From: Flavobacteriaceae bacterium Ga0077528
Lineage (GTDB): Bacteria; Bacteroidota; Bacteroidia; Flavobacteriales; Flavobacteriaceae
NCBI GenBank assembly: GCA_001464475.1
Contig: LNDX01000014.1
Location: forward strand, 1 to 64,000
Reading direction: 5' to 3'
DNA length: 64,000 bases
The notes under the pieces were generated by a model, which was given only the letters and a program-made list of their open reading frames with translations, was not told where the DNA came from and made no database searches. This document shows positions 7,934-15,486 of the stretch, in pieces; positions within the stretch are counted from its first letter, which is position 1; each line of letters begins with the position of its first letter. The translations under genes were made by a program, and so were the position numbers.

Positions 7934-8689
7934 GTGAAGATTATCCTTAATCCTAAATATAAAGAACAAGAAAAAGCTATAATTCAATTAGTTACAAGCT
8001 TTTTTGAAGAAGGAAATCTTATAGTAAAAGGTTCTCGAAATACAATCAAATCAAATTTTTTAGGTTCAGAAAAGGTAAATATCAAGTTTTTTAAAAAACC
8101 AGGAATATTTAAATCTATTATTTATTCTTTTTTTAGAAGTACAAAAGCAAAGAGATCGTTTGATTATGCTAATTATTTGAAGGAGCATTCAATTTTAACA
8201 CCAGAACCCATTGCCTACATAGAAGAGCGAAATACTTTTGGTTTATTAGGAGATAGTTTTTACATCAGCCAGCAAATTGATTATGATTTTACCATAAGAG
8301 AGTTAATTCACAATCCAATGTTTCCAAATCGAAATAGTATTTTAGAACAGTTCGCTGAATTCACTTTCAAAATGCATGAAGCAAATGTGAATTTTTTAGA
8401 TCACTCACCAGGAAATACCTTAATTATAGACAAAGGTAATAATCAATTCGAGTTTTATCTAATTGATTTAAATCGAATGAAATTTGAAAAACTATCTATT
8501 GAAAAACGTATGGATAATTTCAAGAAAATGTGGTTGTCAAGAACAATGATTAAAGTAGTTGCCAAGAAATACGCCGAATTAATTGGTCAGCCAGAAGAGA
8601 AAATTCATGCAATTTTGCTAGAAAAAACACTTCAATTCAAAAGAAGAATTACAAAGAAAAAATACCTAAAAAGAAAACTAAAGAAATAA
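7934..8689 (+). CDS. LPS core kinase (Kdo kinase / InaA-WaaP family)
   Basis: 251 aa with a small protein-kinase-like fold. The catalytic loop reads NFLDHSPGNTLII near residue 150 (HxxxxN with the D just before) and the Mg-binding D is in FYLIDLNRM near 175. The Lys for ATP is probably in NIKFFKKP near 55. The protein family phosphorylates Kdo or heptose in the LPS inner core at the cytoplasmic membrane. The C-terminus is strongly basic (KRRITKKKYLKRKLKK), consistent with binding acidic lipid. GTG start at 7934, as no ATG fits. It is divergent from the GT9 gene and followed by a strong terminator. Confidence 0.8.
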   Translation: MKIILNPKYKEQEKAIIQLVTSFFEEGNLIVKGSRNTIKSNFLGSEKVNIKFFKKPGIFKSIIYSFFRSTKAKRSFDYANYLKEHSILTPEPIAYIEERNTFGLLGDSFYISQQIDYDFTIRELIHNPMFPNRNSILEQFAEFTFKMHEANVNFLDHSPGNTLIIDKGNNQFEFYLIDLNRMKFEKLSIEKRMDNFKKMWLSRTMIKVVAKKYAELIGQPEEKIHAILLEKTLQFKRRITKKKYLKRKLKK

Positions 8690-8690
8690 A

Positions 8691-8718
8691 AAAAATCCGA
8701 ACGTAAATTCGGATTTTT
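8691..8718. terminator. Bidirectional Rho-independent terminator
   Basis: Perfect 11-bp stem (arms 8691-8701 and 8708-8718, core ATCCGAA / TTCGGAT, 6-nt loop) with A-run upstream and T-run downstream. It serves the LPS kinase gene and the convergent dapD. Confidence 0.9.
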
Positions 8719-8734
8719 TTATGAGTATTTGATT

Positions 8735-9550
8735 TTAAACCGCTACATCATATTCTCTTAAAGCATCATTAAGCGATGTTTTTAAGTCGGTTGATGGTTT
8801 TCTTTTTCCGATAATTAGTGCGCATGGAACTTGAAAATCTCCAGCAGCAAATTTCTTAGTGTAACTGCCAGGAATTACCACAGAACGAGCAGGAACAAAT
8901 CCTTTATATTCAACAGGTTCATTTCCTGTAACGTCAATTATTTTGGTTGAAGCCGTTAAGCAAACATTGGCTCCAAGAACTGCTTCTTTTTCTACACGAA
9001 CACCTTCAACAACAATGCATCTTGAACCAATAAATGCACCATCTTCGATAATTACTGGTGCAGCTTGCAAAGGCTCTAAAACACCACCAATTCCAACACC
9101 ACCAGATAAATGAACGTCTTTACCAATTTGTGCACAACTTCCCACAGTTGCCCATGTGTCAACCATTGTTCCTTCATCTACATAAGCACCAATGTTTACA
9201 TAACTTGGCATTAAAATTACTCCTTTTGAAATGTAAGCACCATATCTTGCAACTGCTGGTGGAACTACACGAATACCTTTTTCAGCATAACCTGTTTTTA
9301 ATAACATTTTATCATGATATTCGAAGATGCCAACTTCATGTGTTTCCATTTTTTGAATTGGAAAATACATAACAACAGCTTTTTTTACCCATTCATTTAC
9401 TTGCCAACCGTTTTCTGTTGGTTCTGCAACTCTTAGTTTGCCGCTATCAAGAAGAAAAATTACTTCTTTGATAGTGTTTATAGTAGTTTCTTCTTTTAAT
9501 AATTCTCGGTTATCCCAAGCTTTTTCTATTGTAGATTGTAAGTTTTGCAT
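8735..9550 (-). CDS. dapD: 2,3,4,5-tetrahydropyridine-2,6-dicarboxylate N-succinyltransferase
   Basis: 271 aa from the ATG at 9550 (MQNLQSTIEKAWDNREL); the in-frame TTG ten codons earlier is unlikely. This is the succinylase-branch step of lysine and meso-diaminopimelate synthesis: succinyl-CoA plus tetrahydrodipicolinate. The left-handed beta-helix is seen as hexapeptide repeats from about residue 100 to 215 (VNIGAYVDEGTMVDTWA, CAQIGKDVHLSGGVGIGGV), and the substrate region VPPAVARYGAYI precedes it. Length matches the family (about 270). It is a lone gene with its own promoter (CAAATATA at 9567-9574) in the middle of LPS genes. Confidence 0.95.
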   Translation of the reverse strand: MQNLQSTIEKAWDNRELLKEETTINTIKEVIFLLDSGKLRVAEPTENGWQVNEWVKKAVVMYFPIQKMETHEVGIFEYHDKMLLKTGYAEKGIRVVPPAVARYGAYISKGVILMPSYVNIGAYVDEGTMVDTWATVGSCAQIGKDVHLSGGVGIGGVLEPLQAAPVIIEDGAFIGSRCIVVEGVRVEKEAVLGANVCLTASTKIIDVTGNEPVEYKGFVPARSVVIPGSYTKKFAAGDFQVPCALIIGKRKPSTDLKTSLNDALREYDVAV

Positions 9551-9566
9551 AGTGATTAATTTGTCA

Positions 9567-9574
9567 CAAATATA
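9567..9574 (-). promoter_or_regulatory. -7 box TATATTTG of dapD
   Basis: On the minus strand TATATTTG is followed by TGACAAATTAATCACT and the ATG at 9550; the leader would be about 12 nt. The flank resembles the repeat at 2672-2727 (TATATTTGTGNCA). Confidence 0.5.
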
Positions 9575-9615
9575 GTTCAATATCGATAAATTTTCTAATT
9601 AAAATGATTGAAAAA

Positions 9616-10503
9616 TTATAATTTATAGTCTAAAATTTTCCATTTTCTACCTTTTTGAATTTTGTGAAATTGTTTCTTCCAAAACGACATTTTTTTATAG
9701 GCTCTTTTTTCAGAAGATAAATATTCTGGATTTATTTTGTCAATTTCTACAATCATTTCTTCAAAAGATTTTGATTTGTTGTGTTCAAAAAAATGACTTA
9801 AAACACCTCTAAACTCTTTAAAGTACCAATAGTGGTGAATATGATTCTTGGACTCAATAGGTTTTGTTTTTCTCTGAAAAAAATAATTGAATGCAATTTG
9901 TTCCATCACAAAAAGTTGATTTTTAGAATATAGTACATCAACCAATTCTTCGACCATTTTAAGTTGGTTAGAATAACTAGAGTTAAATCCAATTACACCA
10001 GCATTCCAAACAGTAAAATCGGAATCAATTTTTATAGTTTCATTTAATGATGGAATCTTAAATTCACTTTCATTTTTCAAAAAAGCTTTCATTTTCCTAG
10101 CAATTCCACCTTTATTATCAATTAATTTGCCTTCACTTTTATCAAAATAAATAGCATTAGAATTGATGTTGTTAAAGATTTCAGAACAGTTTTTTGTGAA
10201 GTAAGTATCAGAATCTAGATAAAGAAAATTGCCTTCATATTTTGAAACTACATCTTCGATTACTTTAACTTTTACTCGGTGAACAAAATTATGTTTGCCT
10301 TTCCAATTTGTTATTACATCATCATAAAGTTCAGTATATATTACAGATTGGGGTAATTTATTTTTAAAAAAATCTGTAGAATCTGAATAAATAATTATTT
10401 GATTTTCATCTGCTTTATGAAATTTAAAGTAGGATAATATAGAGAACAAAAGTTCATTTTGATAAGCAATTCCTCCAAAAGCAAAATAGATAATGTAATT
10501 CAT
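9616..10503 (-). CDS. GT8-like glycosyltransferase
   Basis: 295 aa from the ATG at 10503 (MNYIIYFAFGG); upstream ATG/TTG codons add nine residues of low quality. A DxD metal site is clear in FLYLDSDTYF near residue 100, followed by a WNAGVIGFN motif near 167, the order seen in GT8 and GT77 type retaining transferases. A late HHYW stretch may be the second metal ligand. It would transfer a hexose to a surface glycan. It is monocistronic, with 65 bp to dapD, and divergent from the META lipoprotein gene. Acceptor unknown. Confidence 0.7.
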   Translation of the reverse strand: MNYIIYFAFGGIAYQNELLFSILSYFKFHKADENQIIIYSDSTDFFKNKLPQSVIYTELYDDVITNWKGKHNFVHRVKVKVIEDVVSKYEGNFLYLDSDTYFTKNCSEIFNNINSNAIYFDKSEGKLIDNKGGIARKMKAFLKNESEFKIPSLNETIKIDSDFTVWNAGVIGFNSSYSNQLKMVEELVDVLYSKNQLFVMEQIAFNYFFQRKTKPIESKNHIHHYWYFKEFRGVLSHFFEHNKSKSFEEMIVEIDKINPEYLSSEKRAYKKMSFWKKQFHKIQKGRKWKILDYKL

Positions 10504-10629
10504 AAAAAATCTAAAATAATTTTGCATCAAATTTAAGTAGTAAAATAGATTTTAAATCATTTAAATTAGGATAAGTTAATATTAAAGACTAACTTTATAT
10601 ATATAGTACTAATAGCTATAACATTTTTT

Positions 10630-11208
10630 ATGAGAAAAATTTTTATTATTATTTCAGTGGTTTTTTTGAGTGTTACAAGTTGTCAAAATAAAGAAAAGAC
10701 AGAAACTGCAAACGAAAACGACACAATTTTAAATCAAGACGCTACTATGGTAGTTAAAGATACTGTTGTTGCAGACACAACTAAAGTTGATTCATCAGAT
10801 GTTGAATTATTGAACAAAATGTCTACAAAAACAACAATAAAAACGACAGATCCTTCTAAAGGTAAGTTTGCTTTAGCAGAAACTAAATGGAAGTTGGTAG
10901 AATTAAATGGTAAAGCAGTAAAAAGCACTACTAACAAAGACTATTTCATCAATTTAGATTCTAAATCTGGAAAGTTTGCAGCTTATGCAGGTTGTAACAA
11001 TATAGCTGGAACTTTTGTAATGAAAGCAACAGGAAAATTGGCTTTTTCGAAAGTAATTGCTACCAGAATGGCTTGTCCAAATATGGAGTTTGAAAATAAC
11101 TTCATCAAAACAATTGAAAAAACTGACAATTATATGATTGAAGGTAAAATGTTGCATTTTCATAAGTCAAAAGGAGCAGCTTTAGCAAAATTTGAAGCAG
11201 TTAAATAG
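10630..11208 (+). CDS. META-domain (HslJ-like) lipoprotein
   Basis: 192 aa. N-terminal lipoprotein signal MRKIFIIISVVFLSVTSCQN with lipobox VTSC, so the mature protein starts at Cys-19 and is membrane anchored. Residues 20-75 are polar and Thr/Asp rich. The C-terminal half is a META domain: LAETKWKLVELNGKAV near 83, then FAAYAGCNNIAGTF, the G-C-N-x-x-x-G hallmark, near 118, and FSKVIATRMACP near 137. HslJ proteins are linked to heat shock and novobiocin resistance in E. coli; the molecular role is not known. It is monocistronic with a terminator 24 bp after the stop. Confidence 0.87.
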   Translation: MRKIFIIISVVFLSVTSCQNKEKTETANENDTILNQDATMVVKDTVVADTTKVDSSDVELLNKMSTKTTIKTTDPSKGKFALAETKWKLVELNGKAVKSTTNKDYFINLDSKSGKFAAYAGCNNIAGTFVMKATGKLAFSKVIATRMACPNMEFENNFIKTIEKTDNYMIEGKMLHFHKSKGAALAKFEAVK

Positions 11209-11231
11209 TTTGTTTTAAATTACAATTTATC

Positions 11232-11261
11232 AAAAGGTATTCTGTAAAGAGTGCCTTTTTT
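11232..11261 (+). terminator. Rho-independent terminator after the META lipoprotein gene
   Basis: Stem 11232-11242 / 11249-11259 (11 bp with two G-U pairs, AAAAGGTATTC / GAGTGCCTTTT) followed by a T-run. Confidence 0.8.
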
Positions 11262-11305
11262 GTTTTATTTAATTTAGAAAAATTATTTTGACTAATTCAA
11301 TATCC

Positions 11306-11313
11306 TATATTTG
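11306..11313 (+). promoter_or_regulatory. -7 box TATATTTG for ruvX
   Basis: Perfect box 15 nt before the ATG at 11329, with TTG at 11288-11290 upstream (15-bp spacing, slightly shorter than the usual 17-23). Confidence 0.5.
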
Positions 11314-11328
11314 TATAAAATTTTTAAA

Positions 11329-11748
11329 ATGCCAAGAATTCTAGCCATAGATTACGGAATAAAAAGAACAGGAATTGCCGTTACGGATGATTTTCAAATA
11401 ATTGCATCAGGATTAACAACAATTCCGTCTGAAACAGCGATTGCTTTTTTAAAGGAATATTTCAATAAAGAAAAAGTTGAGAAAGTAATTATTGGTGAAC
11501 CCAAACAAATGAATGGTCAACCATCTGAAAGTGCTGAAATTATTGAAAAATTTGTTATCAAATTCAAATCAGAGTTTCCTCAAATGAAAATGGAACGTGT
11601 AGACGAACGATTTACTTCAAAAATGGCTTTTCAAACCATGATTGATAGCGGATTAAAAAAGAAACAACGCCAAAACAAAGGTTTAGTAGACGAGATTGCT
11701 GCAACAATAATGCTTCAAGATTATTTATTACGATATAAAATTACTTAG
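11329..11748 (+). CDS. ruvX: RuvX/YqgF family Holliday junction resolvase-like nuclease
   Basis: 139 aa from the ATG at 11329 (MPRILAIDYGIKRTGIAV); a longer reading from a TTG starts within the promoter box. RNase H-like fold: the first acidic residue is in AIDYG near residue 7, VIIGEPKQMNGQ near 60, RVDERFTSKMA near 95 with the E, and the last D in GLVDEIAATIMLQDYL near 125. YqgF/RuvX acts in 16S rRNA 5' maturation and can resolve Holliday junctions; it is nearly universal. Length and motifs are standard. The next gene mqo follows after 39 bp that include a heptamer repeat. Confidence 0.92.
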   Translation: MPRILAIDYGIKRTGIAVTDDFQIIASGLTTIPSETAIAFLKEYFNKEKVEKVIIGEPKQMNGQPSESAEIIEKFVIKFKSEFPQMKMERVDERFTSKMAFQTMIDSGLKKKQRQNKGLVDEIAATIMLQDYLLRYKIT

Positions 11749-11757
11749 AATTTTTTA

Positions 11758-11780
11758 ACTCGAAACTTGCAACTCGCAAC
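11758..11780 (+). repeat. Heptamer micro-array (three units)
   Basis: ACTCGAA, ACTTGCA, ACTCGCA then AC. The units match those at 34514-34545. It lies just before the mqo ATG (11788), so it is part of the 5' leader or intergenic spacer. Confidence 0.6.
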
Positions 11781-11787
11781 AAAAATT

Positions 11788-13266
11788 ATGAATCAACCTG
11801 ATGTAATTCTTATCGGAACTGGAATCATGAGTGCCACTTTGGGTGTTTTTCTAAAAGAATTGCAACCTGATATCACTATAGAAATTTACGAAAGATTGGA
11901 TAAACCAGCTCAAGAAAGTTCTTCGGCTTGGAATAATGCAGGAACAGGTCATTCAGCTTTTTGCGAACTAAATTATACGCCTCAAAATGAAAATGGCATT
12001 ATAGAGGTAAAGAAAGCCATCAAAATTGCCGAACAATTTGAAGTAACTCGTCAGTTTTGGAGTTATTTGGTTGAGAATGATAAATTGTTAAATCCTGAAA
12101 ATTTTATCCATTCTATTCCGCATTTAAGTTTTGTTTGGGGAAAAGATAATGTTGAGTTTCTTCAAAAACGTCACCAAGCATTAATTCAAAATCCACTTTT
12201 TTCAGAAATGAAATTTAGTGCCGATTTGGAACAATTAAAATCGTGGATGCCTTTAGTGATGCAAGATAGGAGTGAAGCTGAAGATATAGCAGCTACAAAA
12301 ATGGATTTTGGAACTGATGTTGACTTTGGTGAATTAACAAAAAGAATGCTTGATTATTTGTCAAAACAAGATGGCGTTTCAATTCATTATAATCATGAAG
12401 TAAAAAGAATAAAGAAAAAAGAAGATAAAACTTGGCGTTTGAAAATCAAGGATTTAAATTCGGATGAAAAAATAAAATCGAAAGCCAAATTTGTTTTTAT
12501 TGGAGCAGGTGGAGCATCATTATTGCTTTTGCAAGAAGCCGATATACAAGAAGCTGAAGGTTATGGCGGATTTCCTGTTGGAGGACAATGGTTGAAATGT
12601 AACAATGAAGATGTAATACAAAAACATCATTCAAAAGTTTATGGAAAAGCATCTGTTGGTGCACCACCAATGTCGGTTCCACATTTAGATACACGAATTA
12701 TTAATGGTAAAAAAGAACTTCTTTTCGGACCATTTGCAGGCTTTTCAACCAAGTTTTTGAAGAATGGTTCCTATTTAGATTTATTAGATTCTATTGAATT
12801 GGATAATATAAAGCCAATGCTTTATGCAGGATGGAATAACATGCCTTTGACTAAATATTTGATAGAACAAGTAATGCAATCAGACGAAAAACGAATGGAA
12901 GCTTTACGCGAATATTTTCCAAATGCCACAATGGAAGATTGGGAATTACTCGATGCTGGTCAACGTGTTCAAGTCATCAAAAAAGACGAAAAAGAAGGCG
13001 GAACCTTAGAATTTGGTACAGAAATTATAACTTGCTCTGACGGAACTTTGGCGTGTTTACTTGGCGCTTCACCAGGAGCTTCAACAGCTGTATCGGCAAT
13101 GATTGATGTTTTAAATAGATGTTTTAAAGATGAAATGAATTCTGCTGCTTGGCAAGAAAAATTAAAAAAAATGATTCCTTCATTTGGAAAACCTTTGAAT
13201 GAAAACCCTGAATTATGTAAAGCAATTAGAGAAAAAACAAGCAAAACCTTGAAATTACAACACTAA
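11788..13266 (+). CDS. mqo: Malate:quinone oxidoreductase
   Basis: 492 aa from the ATG at 11788; the TTG seven codons earlier lies in the heptamer repeat. A peripheral FAD enzyme that oxidises malate to oxaloacetate and passes electrons to the quinone pool. It shows the FAD-binding motif VILIGTGIMSATLGVF at the N-terminus, the signature SSAWNNAGTGHSAFCELNYT near residue 45-65, IGAGGASLLLLQ near 240 and the C-terminal DGTLACLLGASPGAST near 420. Length and all motifs agree with bacterial Mqo. It may form an operon with ruvX. It feeds the same quinone pool as the cbb3 oxidase encoded downstream. Confidence 0.95.
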   Translation: MNQPDVILIGTGIMSATLGVFLKELQPDITIEIYERLDKPAQESSSAWNNAGTGHSAFCELNYTPQNENGIIEVKKAIKIAEQFEVTRQFWSYLVENDKLLNPENFIHSIPHLSFVWGKDNVEFLQKRHQALIQNPLFSEMKFSADLEQLKSWMPLVMQDRSEAEDIAATKMDFGTDVDFGELTKRMLDYLSKQDGVSIHYNHEVKRIKKKEDKTWRLKIKDLNSDEKIKSKAKFVFIGAGGASLLLLQEADIQEAEGYGGFPVGGQWLKCNNEDVIQKHHSKVYGKASVGAPPMSVPHLDTRIINGKKELLFGPFAGFSTKFLKNGSYLDLLDSIELDNIKPMLYAGWNNMPLTKYLIEQVMQSDEKRMEALREYFPNATMEDWELLDAGQRVQVIKKDEKEGGTLEFGTEIITCSDGTLACLLGASPGASTAVSAMIDVLNRCFKDEMNSAAWQEKLKKMIPSFGKPLNENPELCKAIREKTSKTLKLQH

Positions 13267-13314
13267 TTTATTTTTTTAATTACTTTTGCAAAAAAATAAT
13301 AGAAAGTTATTCGG

Positions 13315-13347
13315 CTGAACACTGAATACTGAACACTGAACACTGAA
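13315..13347 (+). repeat. Heptamer tandem array (C/T)ACTGAA x4
   Basis: CTGAA then CACTGAA, TACTGAA, CACTGAA, CACTGAA, ending 3 bp before the def ATG. It occupies the position of a ribosome-binding region, so copy-number change would alter the leader. Confidence 0.85.
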
Positions 13348-13350
13348 AAA

Positions 13351-13938
13351 ATGATATTACCAATAGTTGGCTACGGCGATCCAGTTTTAAGAAAAGTATG
13401 TGATGATATCACTTCAGAACATCCAAATTTGCAAGAAATCATCGCAAATATGTATGATACTATGTATAATGCCTATGGTGTTGGTTTAGCTGCGCCACAA
13501 GTAGGTTTGCCAATTCGATTATTTGTAATTGACACCGAACCTTTTAGTGATAGTGAAGATTTAACAAAAGAAGAACAAGAACAATTAAAAGGATTCAAGC
13601 AGACATTCATCAACGCCAAAATGTTGAAAGAAGAAGGTGAAGAATGGGGTTTCAATGAAGGTTGTTTAAGTATTCCAGATGTTCGTGAAGATGTTTACCG
13701 AAACGAAACCATCACAATTGAATATTTTGATGAAAGTTTTAACAAAAAAATAGAAGTTTATGATGGCTTGATTGCCAGAGTAATACAGCACGAATACGAT
13801 CATATTGAAGGAATTTTATTTACGGATAAAATATCTACACTAAAACGTACGTTAATTAAAAAGAAATTGCAAAATATCATGGATGGTAAAGCAAGACCAG
13901 ATTATAAAATGAGATTTTGTAATAAAAAAGGAAGATAG
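13351..13938 (+). CDS. def: Peptide deformylase
   Basis: 195 aa. It removes the formyl group from nascent protein N-termini; Fe/Zn metalloenzyme. All three family motifs are present: GVGLAAPQVG near residue 45, EGCLSIP with the metal Cys near 105, and HEYDHIEG (HExxH) near 148. It carries a Flavobacteriia-type insertion of about 15 acidic residues (SDSEDLTKEEQEQ) between the first two motifs. A 7-bp repeat array directly precedes its start. Its end is followed by the inverted heptamer array at 13948-14031. Confidence 0.96.
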   Translation: MILPIVGYGDPVLRKVCDDITSEHPNLQEIIANMYDTMYNAYGVGLAAPQVGLPIRLFVIDTEPFSDSEDLTKEEQEQLKGFKQTFINAKMLKEEGEEWGFNEGCLSIPDVREDVYRNETITIEYFDESFNKKIEVYDGLIARVIQHEYDHIEGILFTDKISTLKRTLIKKKLQNIMDGKARPDYKMRFCNKKGR

Positions 13939-13947
13939 TTTTTTTTT

Positions 13948-14031
13948 AAATTCCAAGCGAGAAATTCCAAATTCCAAAATTTTCATGAAGTTACAAAATT
14001 GGTATTTGGGATTTGATATTTGGAATTTTAT
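13948..14031. repeat. Inverted heptamer arrays (AAATTCC ... GGNATTT)
   Basis: Left side carries AAATTCC units (13966-13979 region); right side carries GGTATTT, GGGATTT, GATATTT, GGAATTT in a row (about 14001-14028). The right unit is the reverse complement of the left one, so the whole folds as a long imperfect hairpin after def. Confidence 0.75.
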
Positions 14032-14036
14032 TTAGT

Positions 14037-14044
14037 TATATTTG
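14037..14044 (+). promoter_or_regulatory. -7 box TATATTTG for the DUF5606 gene
   Basis: Perfect box with the typical GCC following; the ATG at 14071 is 26 nt downstream. Confidence 0.55.
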
Positions 14045-14070
14045 CCACCGCTTAAAATAATTTTTAGAAA

Positions 14071-14559
14071 ATGAATGTAGAAAAAATATTAGCCATTTCA
14101 GGAAAACCAGGTTTATTCGAATTGAAAATTCAAACGCGTTCAGGTTTTGTTGCTGAGTCATTATTAGACGGAAAAAAGATTACAGTTGGAATGAAAAGTA
14201 ATGTAAGTTTACTTTCTGAAATTTCAATGTACACCCATAGCGAAGAAAAACCTTTAGTTGAAATTTTACGTGCCATTGCAGTAAAAGAAAATGAAGGACC
14301 TGCAATTTCTCACAAAGAAGACAATGCAAAATTGATTGAGTATTTTTCTCAAATTGTGCCAGATTATGACGAAGATAGAGTTTATCCATCAGATATTAAA
14401 AAAGTGTTGAATTGGTATAACATGCTTCAAGCTAAAGGAATGGTTTCTAAAGAAGAACCTAAAGTTGAAAACGCTGAATCTGTTAAAGAACAAGTAGTTG
14501 AAGAAGTGAAGGCAAAAAAAGAAACTGCTGAAAAACCAAAAGCTAAAGCAAAAAAATAG
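14071..14559 (+). CDS. DUF5606 domain protein
   Basis: 162 aa, soluble. Residues 1-135 match what I know of DUF5606, a small domain found in Bacteroidetes: MNVEKILAISGKPGLFELK at the start, SLLDGKKITVG, SEISMYTH, and VYPSDIKKVLNWYNMLQ near 115. The last 30 residues are a Lys/Glu/Ala-rich tail (KAKKETAEKPKAKAKK), probably disordered and able to bind nucleic acid. Function unknown. It is bounded by its own promoter and a terminator, and sits between def and mazG as in other flavobacteria (from memory of the family, moderate certainty). Confidence 0.8.
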   Translation: MNVEKILAISGKPGLFELKIQTRSGFVAESLLDGKKITVGMKSNVSLLSEISMYTHSEEKPLVEILRAIAVKENEGPAISHKEDNAKLIEYFSQIVPDYDEDRVYPSDIKKVLNWYNMLQAKGMVSKEEPKVENAESVKEQVVEEVKAKKETAEKPKAKAKK

Positions 14560-14581
14560 TTAATTACTTTTTTATAAATAC

Positions 14582-14618
14582 AAATCCTATTGCTCAAATT
14601 GTGTAATAGGATTTTTTA
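14582..14618 (+). terminator. Rho-independent terminator after the DUF5606 gene
   Basis: Perfect 10-bp stem AAATCCTATT (14582-14591) / AATAGGATTT (14605-14614), 13-nt loop, then T-run. Confidence 0.88.
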
Positions 14619-14638
14619 TTTTTACAAAAATCAAAATC

Positions 14639-15412
14639 ATGAATTCAAGACAACAGCAACTCGATGCTTTCAATAGATTATTAGATATTATGGACGATTT
14701 GCGTGCCAAATGTCCTTGGGATAAAAAGCAAACTATTGAAAGTCTTCGTCATTTAACTATTGAAGAAACCTACGAGTTGGGTGATGCTATTCTAAATAAT
14801 GACTTACAAGAAGTAAAAAAAGAATTAGGTGATTTGTTGTTGCATATTGTGTTCTATGCCAAAATAGGTAGCGAAACTAAGGACTTTGACATGGCTGATG
14901 TTTGCAACGAAATTTGCGATAAGTTAATTCATCGTCATCCTCATATTTACGGTGATGTTGAAGTTGCTGATGAGGAAGAAGTAAAACAAAATTGGGAAAA
15001 ACTCAAACTTAAAGAAGGAAAGAAATCGGTTTTGGAAGGAGTTCCAAAAGGTTTACCAGCATTAGTTAAAGCATCTAGAATTCAGGATAAAGTGAAAGGA
15101 GTTGGATTTGATTGGGAAGAGCCACATCAAGTTTGGGATAAAGTACAAGAAGAATTGCAAGAACTTCAAGTAGAAATAGCTTCCGGAAATCAAGACAAAA
15201 TTGAAGCCGAATTTGGAGACGTATTATTTTCCATGATAAACTATGCAAGATTCTTGAAAGTCAATCCTGAAGATGCTTTGGAACGTACCAATAAAAAATT
15301 TATAAAGCGTTTTCAATATCTTGAAAGTAAAGCATCTGAACTCGGAAAACCATTAATGGATATGACATTAGCTGAGATGGATGTTTTTTGGAACGAAGCG
15401 AAGAAGTTGTAA
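14639..15412 (+). CDS. mazG: Nucleoside triphosphate pyrophosphohydrolase MazG
   Basis: 257 aa with two tandem MazG domains. N-terminal: CPWDKKQTIESLRHLTIEE, EELGD-type helix KKELGDLLLHIVFYAKI near residue 60; C-terminal: VGFDWE, ELQELQVEIASGN, EAEFGDVLFSMINYARFL near 195. The E-x-x-E and E-x-x-D metal ligands are visible in both. It hydrolyses NTPs or dNTPs to monophosphate and PPi, cleansing the pool or lowering (p)ppGpp. Length and motifs equal the E. coli type. Monocistronic. Confidence 0.94.
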   Translation: MNSRQQQLDAFNRLLDIMDDLRAKCPWDKKQTIESLRHLTIEETYELGDAILNNDLQEVKKELGDLLLHIVFYAKIGSETKDFDMADVCNEICDKLIHRHPHIYGDVEVADEEEVKQNWEKLKLKEGKKSVLEGVPKGLPALVKASRIQDKVKGVGFDWEEPHQVWDKVQEELQELQVEIASGNQDKIEAEFGDVLFSMINYARFLKVNPEDALERTNKKFIKRFQYLESKASELGKPLMDMTLAEMDVFWNEAKKL

Positions 15413-15452
15413 ATACAATATTTTATAATTCTTTTGATTATTTAAAAATACT

Positions 15453-15460
15453 TATATTTG
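15453..15460 (+). promoter_or_regulatory. -7 box TATATTTG for the APC permease gene
   Basis: Perfect box with TTG at 15434-15436 (16-bp spacing). The 26-nt leader contains the near-repeat AACTAACCAACCAAAAACTA before the ATG. Confidence 0.55.
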
Positions 15461-15486
15461 AAAACTAACCAACCAAAAACTAACCA

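Noticed and set aside
12497..12694. Minus-strand open frame within mqo
   Set aside because: Shadow of the mqo coding sequence.
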